A DNA stretch of 64,000 bases from Candidatus Methanoperedentaceae archaeon (GTDB lineage: Archaea; Halobacteriota; Methanosarcinia; Methanosarcinales; Methanoperedenaceae). The stretch is taken from assembly GCA_003104905.1 (NCBI GenBank), contig PQAS01000053.1:1-64000 (forward strand). Reading direction: 5' to 3'. Shown here in pieces: positions 12,074 to 20,441 of the stretch. The first letter of the stretch is position 1. Each line of letters opens with the position of its first letter. The translations under genes were made by a program, and so were the position numbers. The notes under the pieces are model-generated. The model ran no database searches, was not told where the DNA came from, and saw only the letters and a list, made by a program, of their open reading frames with translations.

Positions 12074-12226
12074 ATGCAAACAATAACCGATGAACTCATA
12101 CAGGAAATAGAAGAACCGCAGATGAACGCTGATGAACGCAGATTTATTATTCCGGTTTCTACAACATCTATGACACAAATTTGTGAAAGTTCTCTTTCTG
12201 ATCGAATTGTAATTAGTGGAGCTTAA
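12074..12226 (+). pseudogene. Broken MNT nucleotidyltransferase start joined to a repeat
   Basis: The first 14 codons (MQTITDELIQEIEE) closely match the start of the intact MNT gene at 12953 (MQRITEQLIEEIKD). Similarity then stops abruptly at a CGCAGATGAACGC-type repeat (about 12116-12142) and the frame runs 36 more unrelated codons. I read it as the 5' end of a second MNT gene destroyed by the repeat or by a deletion at the repeat. Confidence 0.55.
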
Positions 12227-12228
12227 TT

Positions 12229-12939
12229 ATGAGATCATCAGCAAAAAGAAAAAATCCTGAAAAGTGGATGGCAGAAGGTCTGGCATTAAACAATTTAAAA
12301 AAATATAAAGAAGCAATAGAATCTTTTGACCGAATACTCAAGATCGATCCGAAAGATGCAGACGCCCTGTTCAATAAAGGACGCGCGCTTCATAATCTGG
12401 ATGATTTTACTAATGCAATACTATGTTATAACAGGGTCCTTCAATTAAATCCCAAAAATGCGAAAGCATGGCGCTGGAAGGGATTTGCACTTCGAAGTCT
12501 TGAGCGATTTGAAGAGGCTGTAAAGTGCTTTGATAAAGAGATCGAGCTTGAGCCCAATAATGATTATATCTGGTATATACGATACAACAAAGGACTCATG
12601 CTTCATGTGCTTGACAGATTTGATGAAGCCATCAAAAGCTATGATGCATCGATCGGATCATTTTCAAAATATGCCCAGGCATGGTACTGCAAAGGTCTTG
12701 CTTATTATAACCTGGAAAAATATGACGAAGTCATAAAAAGCTGTGAAAAGACCCTTGAGATCGATCCGGATTATTTCCATGCATGGTATGGCAAAGGGCT
12801 TGCATTACATAGTTTGAACAATTATCAAGAAGCTATAAAGTGTTATGAAAAGGTTTTAGAGAATGACCCTGAGCATATTGATGCATGGTTCAATATGAAA
12901 CTGGCAACTCGCTGTTTAGGACTGTTTAATCAAAGCTGA
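12229..12939 (+). CDS. Tetratricopeptide repeat protein
   Basis: A 236-aa soluble protein made of about six TPR units of 34 residues; recurrent features are W-x-x-K-G-x-A-L, Y-x-E-A-I-x-x-Y/F-D/E and L-x-x-D/N-P. TPR proteins are scaffolds for protein contacts, and the partner cannot be read from sequence. GGAG lies 8 nt before the ATG. It sits in the gyrB-gyrA island directly before the MNT/HEPN pair, with 13 nt between stop and next start, so co-transcription is likely. Confidence 0.85.
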   Translation: MRSSAKRKNPEKWMAEGLALNNLKKYKEAIESFDRILKIDPKDADALFNKGRALHNLDDFTNAILCYNRVLQLNPKNAKAWRWKGFALRSLERFEEAVKCFDKEIELEPNNDYIWYIRYNKGLMLHVLDRFDEAIKSYDASIGSFSKYAQAWYCKGLAYYNLEKYDEVIKSCEKTLEIDPDYFHAWYGKGLALHSLNNYQEAIKCYEKVLENDPEHIDAWFNMKLATRCLGLFNQS

Positions 12940-12952
12940 TGATGAAAAAATT

Positions 12953-13273
12953 ATGCAACGAATAACAGAACAACTCATTGAGGAAATCAAAGACCGCATC
13001 GTTAGCGCAGTCCAACCTGAAAAGATAATACTTTTTGGATCGTATGCCTATGGAACCCCGACAAAGGACAGCGATCTGGATCTACTGGTGATAATGCCAT
13101 CGTATGAGCCGATGCATAAGAGGATATTTCGAATCAGGAAGTTACTTCGCGATTTTCGAGTTCCCAAAGATGTTATTGTTTATACGCCACAGGAAGTCAA
13201 TGATTGGAAAGACGTATCAAATGCGTTCATAACTTCAATAATAAGAAAAGGAAAAGTCATTTATGGATTATAA
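12953..13273 (+). CDS. MNT-type nucleotidyltransferase (HEPN/MNT pair)
   Basis: A 106-aa minimal nucleotidyltransferase with the signature GSYAYGTPTKDSDLDLLV (GSxxxG and SDxD metal ligands) near residues 31-48. In characterised HEPN/MNT modules the MNT protein is the antitoxin and can AMPylate its HEPN partner. It overlaps the HEPN gene by 11 nt, the usual coupled arrangement. A second MNT gene lies at 16793 and a broken one at 12074. Confidence 0.85.
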   Translation: MQRITEQLIEEIKDRIVSAVQPEKIILFGSYAYGTPTKDSDLDLLVIMPSYEPMHKRIFRIRKLLRDFRVPKDVIVYTPQEVNDWKDVSNAFITSIIRKGKVIYGL

Positions 13274-13658
13274 AGATCTTGCAACTAAATGGTTCAATAA
13301 AGCTAACAACGACCTGATCGCAGGAAAATATATTCTAACTATGCCAGATCCACCTGCAGATATTATCTGCTTTCATAGCCAGCAGTCAGTTGAAAAATAT
13401 CTTAAGGGCTTCCTTGCATTTCATAAATTAGAAATTCCAAGAACACACGAGCTTGAAGAACTTATTTCTCGTTGTGAGGAAATTGATTCAGAATTTTCTG
13501 AATTGCATGAGATTTCCTCAGAACTATCAAGTTATGCGGTTGATGTCAGATATCCGATGGAAGGAAATTATGACGTAACAATTGAAGAGGCACGTAGAGC
13601 CATCGACATTGCCGGAAAAATCAAGATTTTTGTCTTGAACAAATTGAAGTTGAGCTGA
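13263..13658 (+). CDS. HEPN domain protein
   Basis: A 131-aa HEPN protein, partner of the preceding MNT. Family features are KWFNKANNDL at the N-terminus, CFHSQQSVEKYLKGFL in the central helix, the conserved RTHELEEL, and YAVDVRYP in the C-terminal part. HEPN partners can be RNases in toxin-antitoxin modules. I do not see a clear R-x4-6-H RNase motif, so this may belong to the branch with weaker or no RNase activity. SD-like AAAAGG lies before the ATG. Confidence 0.82.
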   Translation: MDYKDLATKWFNKANNDLIAGKYILTMPDPPADIICFHSQQSVEKYLKGFLAFHKLEIPRTHELEELISRCEEIDSEFSELHEISSELSSYAVDVRYPMEGNYDVTIEEARRAIDIAGKIKIFVLNKLKLS

Positions 13659-13663
13659 TATTC

Positions 13664-13720
13664 ATGACACGCAAAGCACAAAGATGGCTCGGTCAGGTAA
13701 AAAGTGAGAATAAACCGCAA
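13664..13720 (+). pseudogene. Remnant of a HEPN gene start
   Basis: The opening codons MTRKAQRWLGQVKSE resemble the usual start of HEPN proteins and the truncated copy at 17127 (MREAQKWLSQAKSD). Similarity ends after about 15 codons, and the frame runs on to 14107 through inverted repeats. The 444-nt frame is therefore unlikely to be a functional gene. Confidence 0.45.
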
Positions 13721-13772
13721 AGTTCGGTAATTATTCCAATTATGCATAAACAAGTGCATCTGCCACGACGAG

Positions 13773-13846
13773 GAACACGGATGACGCGGATTGCGCGGAT
13801 CTTCACGGATCCGTGCGTATCCGCGTCATCCGCGCAATCCGTGTTC
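13773..13846. repeat. Inverted repeat built from shuffled 9-10 bp modules
   Basis: The left arm holds the modules GAACACGGAT, GACGCGGAT and TGCGCGGAT. The right arm, read as reverse complement, has the same three modules but with the last two swapped. The centre is the palindrome CACGGATCCGTG. It is markedly more GC-rich than the surrounding island. Confidence 0.8.
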
Positions 13847-13857
13847 TATTGCACACC

Positions 13858-13885
13858 ATCTGCGTTTATCTGCGTTCATCTGCGG
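13858..13885 (-). repeat. CGCAGATGAACGCAGAT-type dispersed repeat
   Basis: The minus strand reads CCGCAGATGAACGCAGATAA and continues with further GCAGAT units, a short tandem of 10-nt GCAGATRAAC modules. It belongs to the same family as the copies near 12116, 14001, 43809 and 52494 and lies in opposite orientation to the copy at 14001. Confidence 0.7.
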
Positions 13886-14000
13886 CTAATATATGTTTCA
13901 TTGAGCGATAAAATCCAGGAAATTCAAATTAAACTATTTCCCACAATCTATAAAAAAATTATTGAATCAGCCTATTCTTGCCTGAATTTATTAGAAAACA

Positions 14001-14030
14001 AACCGCTGATAAACGCAGATAAACGCAGAT
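14001..14030 (+). repeat. CGCAGATAAACGCAGAT-type dispersed repeat
   Basis: Reads AACCGCTGATAAACGCAGAT and continues with one more module. With the inverted copy at 13858 it brackets about 115 bp of AT-rich DNA of no recognised content. Confidence 0.7.
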
Positions 14031-14100
14031 ACGGGGATAGGGTTGAAGTAAATTCTTTATCACTTAGCAAATTAGTTCATAAATTTGAAGGGTGGTACAT

Positions 14101-16824
14101 ATGCTAGAGACAGATGAAATTGATCAAATTATTTCAGAATTAAAATCAAAAATTGAAAATAGACCAGAAAAAGTAATTTATAAGAAATATAGAACTTTTC
14201 TGAAAGAATTTGATATGAAGAACAGGAATTTCGAAAAACTTGATTTGATCAAAAAACGTTTGAAAAAACAAAAAATTATTCCTTGTTCTAAGGAAGATGG
14301 GGAATTGATTGAATTAAAACATTCATGGGACTTGACTGAAATTCCGCTAGATGAAACAATATATTTCAAATTAAAAGACTCTAACAATCAAAAAGATGTT
14401 ATATTAGAGCAGGTTATAGATGATGAGAAATCGAATCCGATAATCGATGCAGATGCATGTTATATCAATAGCAAATCAAAAATTTCTGTACCTTATGCCG
14501 GAAGGATAGAAGTTGTCAATGGCAATAATCCCAAAAATCTATATTTTCATCAAGAAGAAGCTGTAAAACAATTAGATAAAAAAATCATTAAAACAAATAA
14601 ATATCCATTTGCAGGATTATTAGTTCTGCCAACAGGTGGTGGCAAAACTCTTACAGCAGTTCAATGGCTTTTGAGAAATTATGTCGATAACAACAAAAAA
14701 ATTCTCTGGATAGCTCATCGACATGAGTTATTGGAACAAGCTTTAGAAACATTTAAAAAAAATGCTTATTCTAATATATTGAAAAATAAAAAATCATTTA
14801 ATTATCGGATAATTTCAGGTTTATCTTCACATGACAAACCAGTTAATATCAAAGCCATTGATGATATTATTGTTGCAAGCAAAGATAGTATAAATTCAGG
14901 ATTAGAATATCTATTACATAATTGGATAAAAAACAATAATGATGAGTTGTTTTTAGTTATTGATGAAGCCCATCATGCCACAGCAAAAACGTATAGAAGA
15001 TTAATAAAATCATTACAAAATAATGTGAATGAGTTCAGAATGTTAGGACTCACCGCTACACCTTTCAGGACAGCTGAAAATGAAAATGGACTTTTGGAGA
15101 AGGTATTTCCCGATGATATCATTTATAAAGTAGATTTAAGAACATTAATAACCAGAGGAATTTTATCCGAACCAATTTTTAAGGAAATTAAAACTAATAT
15201 TGATTTAACAAAAGATTTGTCTGATAGCGATCTCAAAAAAATTTCCAAATTTGATTTTAATATTGATATATTAGGGAAAGAGACTGCTAAAACGATTGCG
15301 GAAAATAAGACACGAAATAATAGAATTGTGGATCATTTTTTGATGAATAAAAAAGAATACCAGCAAACATTAATTTTTGCATTAAATATAGACAATGCTA
15401 TTGCTTTAAATACACTTTTTAGAGAAAAGATGATTGCCAGCGATTATGTTGTTTCTACAATTCACGATGGAATAACTGGTGTTACGATTTCTGCAAAACA
15501 AAATAAAGATAAAATTGAAAGATTTAGAAAAGGAGATTTAAAAGTCCTGATCAATGTAAATATATTGACCGAAGGGACTGATTTACCCCGTGTTCAAACA
15601 GTTTTTCTCACTCGTCCTACTATCTCTCCAGTTTTAATGACACAAATGATAGGTAGAGGATTGAGGGGTGAAAAAGCAGGTGGCACAAAACATGCATACA
15701 TAGTTAGCTTTATTGATTATTGGAAGGATAAAATTGCCTGGGTAAATCCGGAAAAATTATTTATTGAAGAAAATATTATTTTTAATGACGACACTCCAGA
15801 GAATAAGAAGAGATTTATCCGCTTGATTTCTATTGAGAAATTAGAAGAGTTTGCCAAGATCATGGATAAATCCATTGATACAGATGAATTGAAAAAACTT
15901 GATTTTATTGAAAGGCTACCTGTTGGTTTATATTCATTCTCACTATTGAAATCCTCAGATAAAGAAGAGGAAACTCAAAAGAATTGTGAAATATTGGTTT
16001 ACGATAATATTAAAAATGCTTATTCTGATTTTATTAAAGAATTGCCTGAATTCTTTAAAATTAATAACCTCAAAGATAAAGAAATACTAAGCGAAAATGA
16101 ATTGGCTCAGTTGTGTAAAATAATTGAAGATGAATATTTTTATGGGTTTGAAAAACTTCCTGGCTATAGAATAGAGGATATTAAAGATGTTTTACGATAT
16201 TATGCACTTTATGAAAATATACCACAATTTATTGAATTTAGAGATAGGGAAAAATTTAATATAACCAATATTGCAGATGAAATTTATGGAAGAGATTTAG
16301 GTGAAAGGGCAAAGAAGGAATATTTAATGAATCTTTGGGAAAATGAACAGACCCAATGGAAAGCGTTTTTTGGTTTTGATCAGAAATATTTTATAAATGA
16401 AGTTTATTTAGCATTACAAAAATTATCTTTTCCTGAACCGTTTGAAAAATCAACTGGAGTGCCAATAGATACTAAAGAACAAAGAGAGATTGAAAAATTA
16501 TCGATGTCTGAATTAAGAGAGAAATATCCTATTTATTGGAGAAAATTACGAGATGCTGTTTTTGAGAAATATCAAGATGAAAATGGATTTTACACATGTG
16601 TAATAAGCGGAAAAAAAAGTAAGAATAAACTAAATTTTCAAATTGACCATATAATACCCATGTCAAAAGGTGGATTAACAACTTTAGATAATTTACAGAT
16701 TTTGACAAGAAAAGAAAATGCAATGAAAGGGAACAAACTTTTAGAAAATAATTCAACAACGCCAACCATGAGAAAAAGACGAGGTCATCATCATGCTAAA
16801 TATCGCCCAAATTTCAAAAGATAA
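14101..16824 (+). CDS. SF2 DEAH helicase with C-terminal HNH nuclease
   Basis: A 907-aa putative defence protein. About residues 1-140 are of unknown fold. The helicase core has Walker A LPTGGGKT (about 177-184), the DEAH box VIDEAHHAT (about 287), the LTATPFR motif, and motif VI MIGRGLRGEKAGG, resembling Res/RadD-type enzymes. After a long helical linker the C-terminus carries an HNH nuclease: CVISGKK, then FQIDHIIPMSKGG, LDNLQIL and ENAMKGNK (about 830-885). The frame opens at a GTG at 14092, but AAGGGTGG stands 6 nt before the ATG at 14101. Strongly AT-rich. Its last 32 nt overlap the next MNT gene. The architecture suggests restriction-like action on foreign DNA; that role is inferred. 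Confidence 0.88.
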   Translation: MLETDEIDQIISELKSKIENRPEKVIYKKYRTFLKEFDMKNRNFEKLDLIKKRLKKQKIIPCSKEDGELIELKHSWDLTEIPLDETIYFKLKDSNNQKDVILEQVIDDEKSNPIIDADACYINSKSKISVPYAGRIEVVNGNNPKNLYFHQEEAVKQLDKKIIKTNKYPFAGLLVLPTGGGKTLTAVQWLLRNYVDNNKKILWIAHRHELLEQALETFKKNAYSNILKNKKSFNYRIISGLSSHDKPVNIKAIDDIIVASKDSINSGLEYLLHNWIKNNNDELFLVIDEAHHATAKTYRRLIKSLQNNVNEFRMLGLTATPFRTAENENGLLEKVFPDDIIYKVDLRTLITRGILSEPIFKEIKTNIDLTKDLSDSDLKKISKFDFNIDILGKETAKTIAENKTRNNRIVDHFLMNKKEYQQTLIFALNIDNAIALNTLFREKMIASDYVVSTIHDGITGVTISAKQNKDKIERFRKGDLKVLINVNILTEGTDLPRVQTVFLTRPTISPVLMTQMIGRGLRGEKAGGTKHAYIVSFIDYWKDKIAWVNPEKLFIEENIIFNDDTPENKKRFIRLISIEKLEEFAKIMDKSIDTDELKKLDFIERLPVGLYSFSLLKSSDKEEETQKNCEILVYDNIKNAYSDFIKELPEFFKINNLKDKEILSENELAQLCKIIEDEYFYGFEKLPGYRIEDIKDVLRYYALYENIPQFIEFRDREKFNITNIADEIYGRDLGERAKKEYLMNLWENEQTQWKAFFGFDQKYFINEVYLALQKLSFPEPFEKSTGVPIDTKEQREIEKLSMSELREKYPIYWRKLRDAVFEKYQDENGFYTCVISGKKSKNKLNFQIDHIIPMSKGGLTTLDNLQILTRKENAMKGNKLLENNSTTPTMRKRRGHHHAKYRPNFKR

Positions 16825-17152
16825 AAAAATCCAGGATTCATTCACAGATATCATTCAGAGCATAATCAGTAACTACGCCCCCCAGAAAATCGTGCTTTTT
16901 GGTTCATATGCAAGAGGAGACGCACATGAAGGCAGCGACATAGATCTCATGTTGATAAAAGAAACTTCAAAAAGGTTCATAGATAGAATTGCCGATGTAA
17001 TTAGGTTGAATAATACCCTTATTTCGCTTGAACCTCTGGTGTATTCACCTTTGGAGTTTGAGAATATGAAAAAAGAAAAAAGGGATTTCATATTGACCAT
17101 TGAAGAAGAAGGAATCGATATTTATGATGCGAGAAGCACAAAAATGGCTTAG
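16793..17152 (+). CDS. Second MNT nucleotidyltransferase
   Basis: A 119-aa MNT protein with GSYARGDAHEGSDIDLML (GSxxxG and SDxD) near residues 39-56. Its start lies inside the helicase gene, with GAGGT about 10 nt upstream, so translation may be coupled. It is followed by a truncated HEPN partner. More distant from the 12953 copy than a recent duplicate would be. Confidence 0.83.
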   Translation: MLNIAQISKDKKIQDSFTDIIQSIISNYAPQKIVLFGSYARGDAHEGSDIDLMLIKETSKRFIDRIADVIRLNNTLISLEPLVYSPLEFENMKKEKRDFILTIEEEGIDIYDARSTKMA

Positions 17153-17246
17153 TCAAGCAAAAAGTGACCTTGAAGCAGCGAAATGGAATGCAGAAGGAAA
17201 ATTTTATGCTCATGCATGTTTTCTTTCTAAATTAGTGAAAATATAA
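17127..17246 (+). pseudogene. Truncated HEPN gene (39 codons)
   Basis: An open frame starting inside the MNT gene encodes MREAQKWLSQAKSDLEAAKW and continues to HACFLSKLVKI before a stop. This is the first third of a HEPN domain (normally about 130 aa, with HACFLxQQAxEK following). The break lies 25 nt before the gyrA start, so the island's right edge seems to have cut the gene. The residual peptide may or may not be made. Confidence 0.65.
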
Positions 17247-17271
17247 TATATATTTATTCGAGCTGATACCA

Positions 17272-20200
17272 ATGCCAGAACAAGAATCCTCAGAACCAAA
17301 ACAGCAAAATCTGATATTAGAAAAAGTCACCCCCGTAAATATCGAGGATGAAATGAAACGCTCATACATAGATTATGCCATGAGCGTTATTGTGGGGCGC
17401 GCTCTCCCGGATGTCAGGGACGGCCTGAAACCTGTGCACCGCCGCATCCTGTATGCCATGAACGAGCAGGGGATGACGCACGACAAACCCTATAAGAAAT
17501 CGGCAAGGATCGTGGGAGACGTTCTTGGTAAGTACCACCCGCATGGCGATATCGCTGTATATGATTCTCTGGTAAGGATGGTACAGGAGTTCTCGCTTCG
17601 ATATCCGCTGATAGACGGGCAGGGAAATTTTGGATGTTTTACAGGTGATACCAGGATCAAACTCTTAGATGGTACTGAAAAATCATTTGAGGAACTTGCC
17701 AGTTTAAACCCTGATGAGATTTTCTATGTATATTCAGTTGATGAAAATGGGCATATTGTTGTTGGAGAAGGCAAGAATGCACGCATAACCCGCCGCCACT
17801 CAGAACTCCTGGAGCTAACAATAGATAATGGTGAAAAAATACGCTGCACGCCTGATCATAGATTCATGCTGCGCGATGGCACCTATAAAGAAGCGCAAGA
17901 TCTCACTACAGATGATAGCCTTATGCCAGCCTACTTTGATACTGCTCCCATTAAAGAAGGGCTTAATGATTACCTGAGGGTGTTACAACCTGACTCCGGC
18001 GAATATGATTTTGTATATAACCATAAAATTATATCCAAACAGTTACTTAAAGAACGAGTTGACACATACGACATTTCTGTCGATAGACACCATAATTTCT
18101 TACTTGCGTGTGGCGTATTTGTTCATAATTCCATTGATGGAGATTCAGCCGCAGCCATGCGATATACTGAGGTTCGCCTGGGAAAAATAGCAGACGAGAT
18201 CCTGGGCGACATCGACAAAGAAACAGTTGATTTCGTTCCCAACTACGATGACTCATTAAAAGAGCCTTCAGTTCTTCCTTGCAAGCTGCCCAACCTTCTC
18301 ATCAATGGTTCGACAGGTATTGCCGTGGGCATGGCCACCAATATGCCGCCCCATAATCTTGGCGAAGTGATCGATGGAATTACTATGGTCATCGACAAAC
18401 CCGACGTTGATACCAGGGAGCTAAATAGCATCATCAAGGGCCCTGATTTCCCCACAGCAGGCTTTATCTATGGCCGCCAGGGGATAATCGACGCATATAC
18501 GACAGGCCGCGGATCTGTGAAGATGCGCGCCAGGGCAATAATAGAGGAAGTGAAGAATAAGGAAACCATCATTGTCAATGAGATCCCATACCAGGTGAAT
18601 AAGGCAAAATTGATCGAAGATATTGCAGGTCTTGTCAGGGATAAAAAAATTGCCGGAATAACCGATCTTCGCGATGAATCAGATAAAGACGGCATCAGGA
18701 TCGTCATTGAGATATCGAGACAGTCCCAGGCGAACATTATTTTGAACCAGCTGTATTCGCATACACAGCTTGAAACCACTTTTGGAGTCATAAACCTCGC
18801 TCTTGTGGATGGGAGGCCAATGGTCCTTCCTTTAAAAGAACTAATTGTCCAGTATATTTCCCACAGGAAGCAGGTCATCATACGGAGAAGCCAGTTCGAG
18901 CTAAAGAAAGCGCAGGCAAGAGCCCATATACTCGAAGGTTTGATAATCGCGCTTGACCATATCGATGAAGTGATCAAGCTTATAAGGGCTTCAAAGACAC
19001 CTGATGAAGCGCGTGATGGTCTTGTTGCAAAGTTCAGTCTCAGTGTTGAGCAGGCAAAAGCTATCCTGGACATGAGGCTTCAGAGGCTCACGGGTCTTGA
19101 GCGCGAGAAGATAGATACTGAATACGGAGAGCTCCAAAAGACAATAAACTGGCTCAAAGAACTCCTGGCAAGTGAAATAAAAATTCTTGCGCTTATAAAA
19201 GAAGAACTTGCAGACATCAAGGCCCGCTTTGCGAATAAGAGGCGGACCGAGATCATTGAAAGTACCGGGGACCTTGTGACTGAAGATCTAATCCCGAAAG
19301 AAGACGATGTCATTACGATAACCAACAGCGGATACATAAAACGCATCGCAGTGGATTCATACAAACAGCAGCGCCGCGGCGGGAAAGGTGTCATTGGCAT
19401 GGAGACAAAGGAAGAGGATTTCGTTAGCGATCTTTTTATTGGCAATACTCACGACTACCTCCTTTTCTTCACGGATAAAGGAAAAGTCTACTGGCTGAAA
19501 GTATATGGAATTCCGGAAGCTGGAAGGCAGGCGCGTGGCACTGCCATTGTCAACCTGTTACAGCTTGAAAAGGATGAAAAGATCAATGCTTATATACCTA
19601 TTAGCAGGTTCGATGAGAAACACTATCTTTTGATGGTAACAAAGAAAGGCACGGCAAAGAAGACACAGCTTACTGATTTCTCAAATCCCAGGAAGACAGG
19701 GATAATTGCCATATCTCTTGATGAGGGGGATAAACTGGTATCCGTAAAGCTTACTGATGGATCAAAAGAAGCAGTTATCGGAACAAAACACGGGAAAGCC
19801 ATTAGGTTCAACGAGACTGATGTGAGAGATATGGGGCGAAGCGCATACGGTGTGAGAGGCATAAGACTTGTTGGAGAGGATGAAGTTGTAAGCATGGCAG
19901 TTGTAGAGGAAGGCGCAACACTTCTCACTGTGACCGAGAACGGCTTCGGTAAACGCACTGTATTTGATGAATACCGCACAAGCAACCGCGGAGGGCAGGG
20001 CGTGATAACAATAGATGTCAATGTCAGGAATGGCAACGTTGTAGATATCAGGACGGTGCAGGAAGATGATGAGATAATGGTCACTACCTCAAACGGCATA
20101 ATCATCCGCGTTCCTGCCAGCGGGATTCGTGTGCAAGGAAGGAATACGCAGGGTGTGAAGATAATGAATGTTGGGGAAAAGGACAAGGTCGTTGGAGTGG

Positions 20201-20277
20201 CAACGCTTGCTAAAGAGGAGGAGGCTGCGGTGCAGGAGAAGCTGGAAGTGGCGGAGGAGAAAGAACAGAAGCCTTAA
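17272..20277 (+). CDS. gyrA: DNA gyrase subunit A with in-frame intein
   Basis: Breakage-reunion subunit of gyrase. N-terminal RSYIDYAMSVIVGRALPDVR, the DNA-gate region YHPHGD and the catalytic Tyr in AAAMRYTE are present. The C-terminal beta-pinwheel blades include a QRRGGKG motif, which fits the GyrA-box needed for DNA wrapping. Of 1001 residues, 165 are an intein (described separately), leaving an extein of 836 aa, the normal GyrA length. A Glu/Lys-rich acidic tail ends the protein. The promoter may lie in the AT-rich stretch 17237-17262. Confidence 0.97.
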   Translation: MPEQESSEPKQQNLILEKVTPVNIEDEMKRSYIDYAMSVIVGRALPDVRDGLKPVHRRILYAMNEQGMTHDKPYKKSARIVGDVLGKYHPHGDIAVYDSLVRMVQEFSLRYPLIDGQGNFGCFTGDTRIKLLDGTEKSFEELASLNPDEIFYVYSVDENGHIVVGEGKNARITRRHSELLELTIDNGEKIRCTPDHRFMLRDGTYKEAQDLTTDDSLMPAYFDTAPIKEGLNDYLRVLQPDSGEYDFVYNHKIISKQLLKERVDTYDISVDRHHNFLLACGVFVHNSIDGDSAAAMRYTEVRLGKIADEILGDIDKETVDFVPNYDDSLKEPSVLPCKLPNLLINGSTGIAVGMATNMPPHNLGEVIDGITMVIDKPDVDTRELNSIIKGPDFPTAGFIYGRQGIIDAYTTGRGSVKMRARAIIEEVKNKETIIVNEIPYQVNKAKLIEDIAGLVRDKKIAGITDLRDESDKDGIRIVIEISRQSQANIILNQLYSHTQLETTFGVINLALVDGRPMVLPLKELIVQYISHRKQVIIRRSQFELKKAQARAHILEGLIIALDHIDEVIKLIRASKTPDEARDGLVAKFSLSVEQAKAILDMRLQRLTGLEREKIDTEYGELQKTINWLKELLASEIKILALIKEELADIKARFANKRRTEIIESTGDLVTEDLIPKEDDVITITNSGYIKRIAVDSYKQQRRGGKGVIGMETKEEDFVSDLFIGNTHDYLLFFTDKGKVYWLKVYGIPEAGRQARGTAIVNLLQLEKDEKINAYIPISRFDEKHYLLMVTKKGTAKKTQLTDFSNPRKTGIIAISLDEGDKLVSVKLTDGSKEAVIGTKHGKAIRFNETDVRDMGRSAYGVRGIRLVGEDEVVSMAVVEEGATLLTVTENGFGKRTVFDEYRTSNRGGQGVITIDVNVRNGNVVDIRTVQEDDEIMVTTSNGIIIRVPASGIRVQGRNTQGVKIMNVGEKDKVVGVATLAKEEEAAVQEKLEVAEEKEQKP
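17635..18129 (+). other. GyrA mini-intein (165 aa)
   Basis: Starts with Cys in CFTGDTRIKLLDG (block A) and contains the block B TPDH (CTPDHRFMLRDG). It ends with DTYDISVDRHHNFLL (block F) and VHN before Ser+1 of the extein (block G). It interrupts the conserved GQGNFG/SIDGDSAAAMRY. At 165 residues there is no room for a LAGLIDADG homing endonuclease, so it can splice but not home by itself. The site lies a few residues before the catalytic Tyr, not at the Tyr/Thr junction used by mycobacterial GyrA inteins. Confidence 0.95.
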
Positions 20278-20314
20278 TTCATATTAGTAAAAAATGATCC
20301 GGGGATAACATATT

Positions 20315-20354
20315 AAAATCCTAAATTCCCGAAAAATAGGGAATTTAGGAAAAT
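20315..20354. repeat. CCTAAATTCCC inverted repeat between gyrA and ppsA
   Basis: CCTAAATTCCC (20320-20330), 8-nt loop, GGGAATTTAGG (20339-20349), flanked on both sides by AAAAT. A strong hairpin between two convergent genes, so it could act as a bidirectional terminator. It is also the shortest member of the element family at 27111 and 43778. The rest of 20278-20441 shows nothing notable. Confidence 0.75.
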
Positions 20355-20441
20355 ATTCTCATAACTTAAAACCTGAATTAGTTAGAGCAGAGAATAATTT
20401 TCAATCAGCTTGGGCAAAAGAATACAAGAAATATCCTGCTT

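Noticed and set aside
12074-14030. CRISPR array suggested by repeated GCAGAT units
   Set aside because: Units are 10 nt, tandem or palindromic, without regular unique spacers, and no cas gene is in the window.
13664-14107. 147-codon open frame between HEPN and the helicase gene
   Set aside because: Only its first about 15 codons look protein-like; the rest runs through inverted repeats and low-complexity AT DNA.
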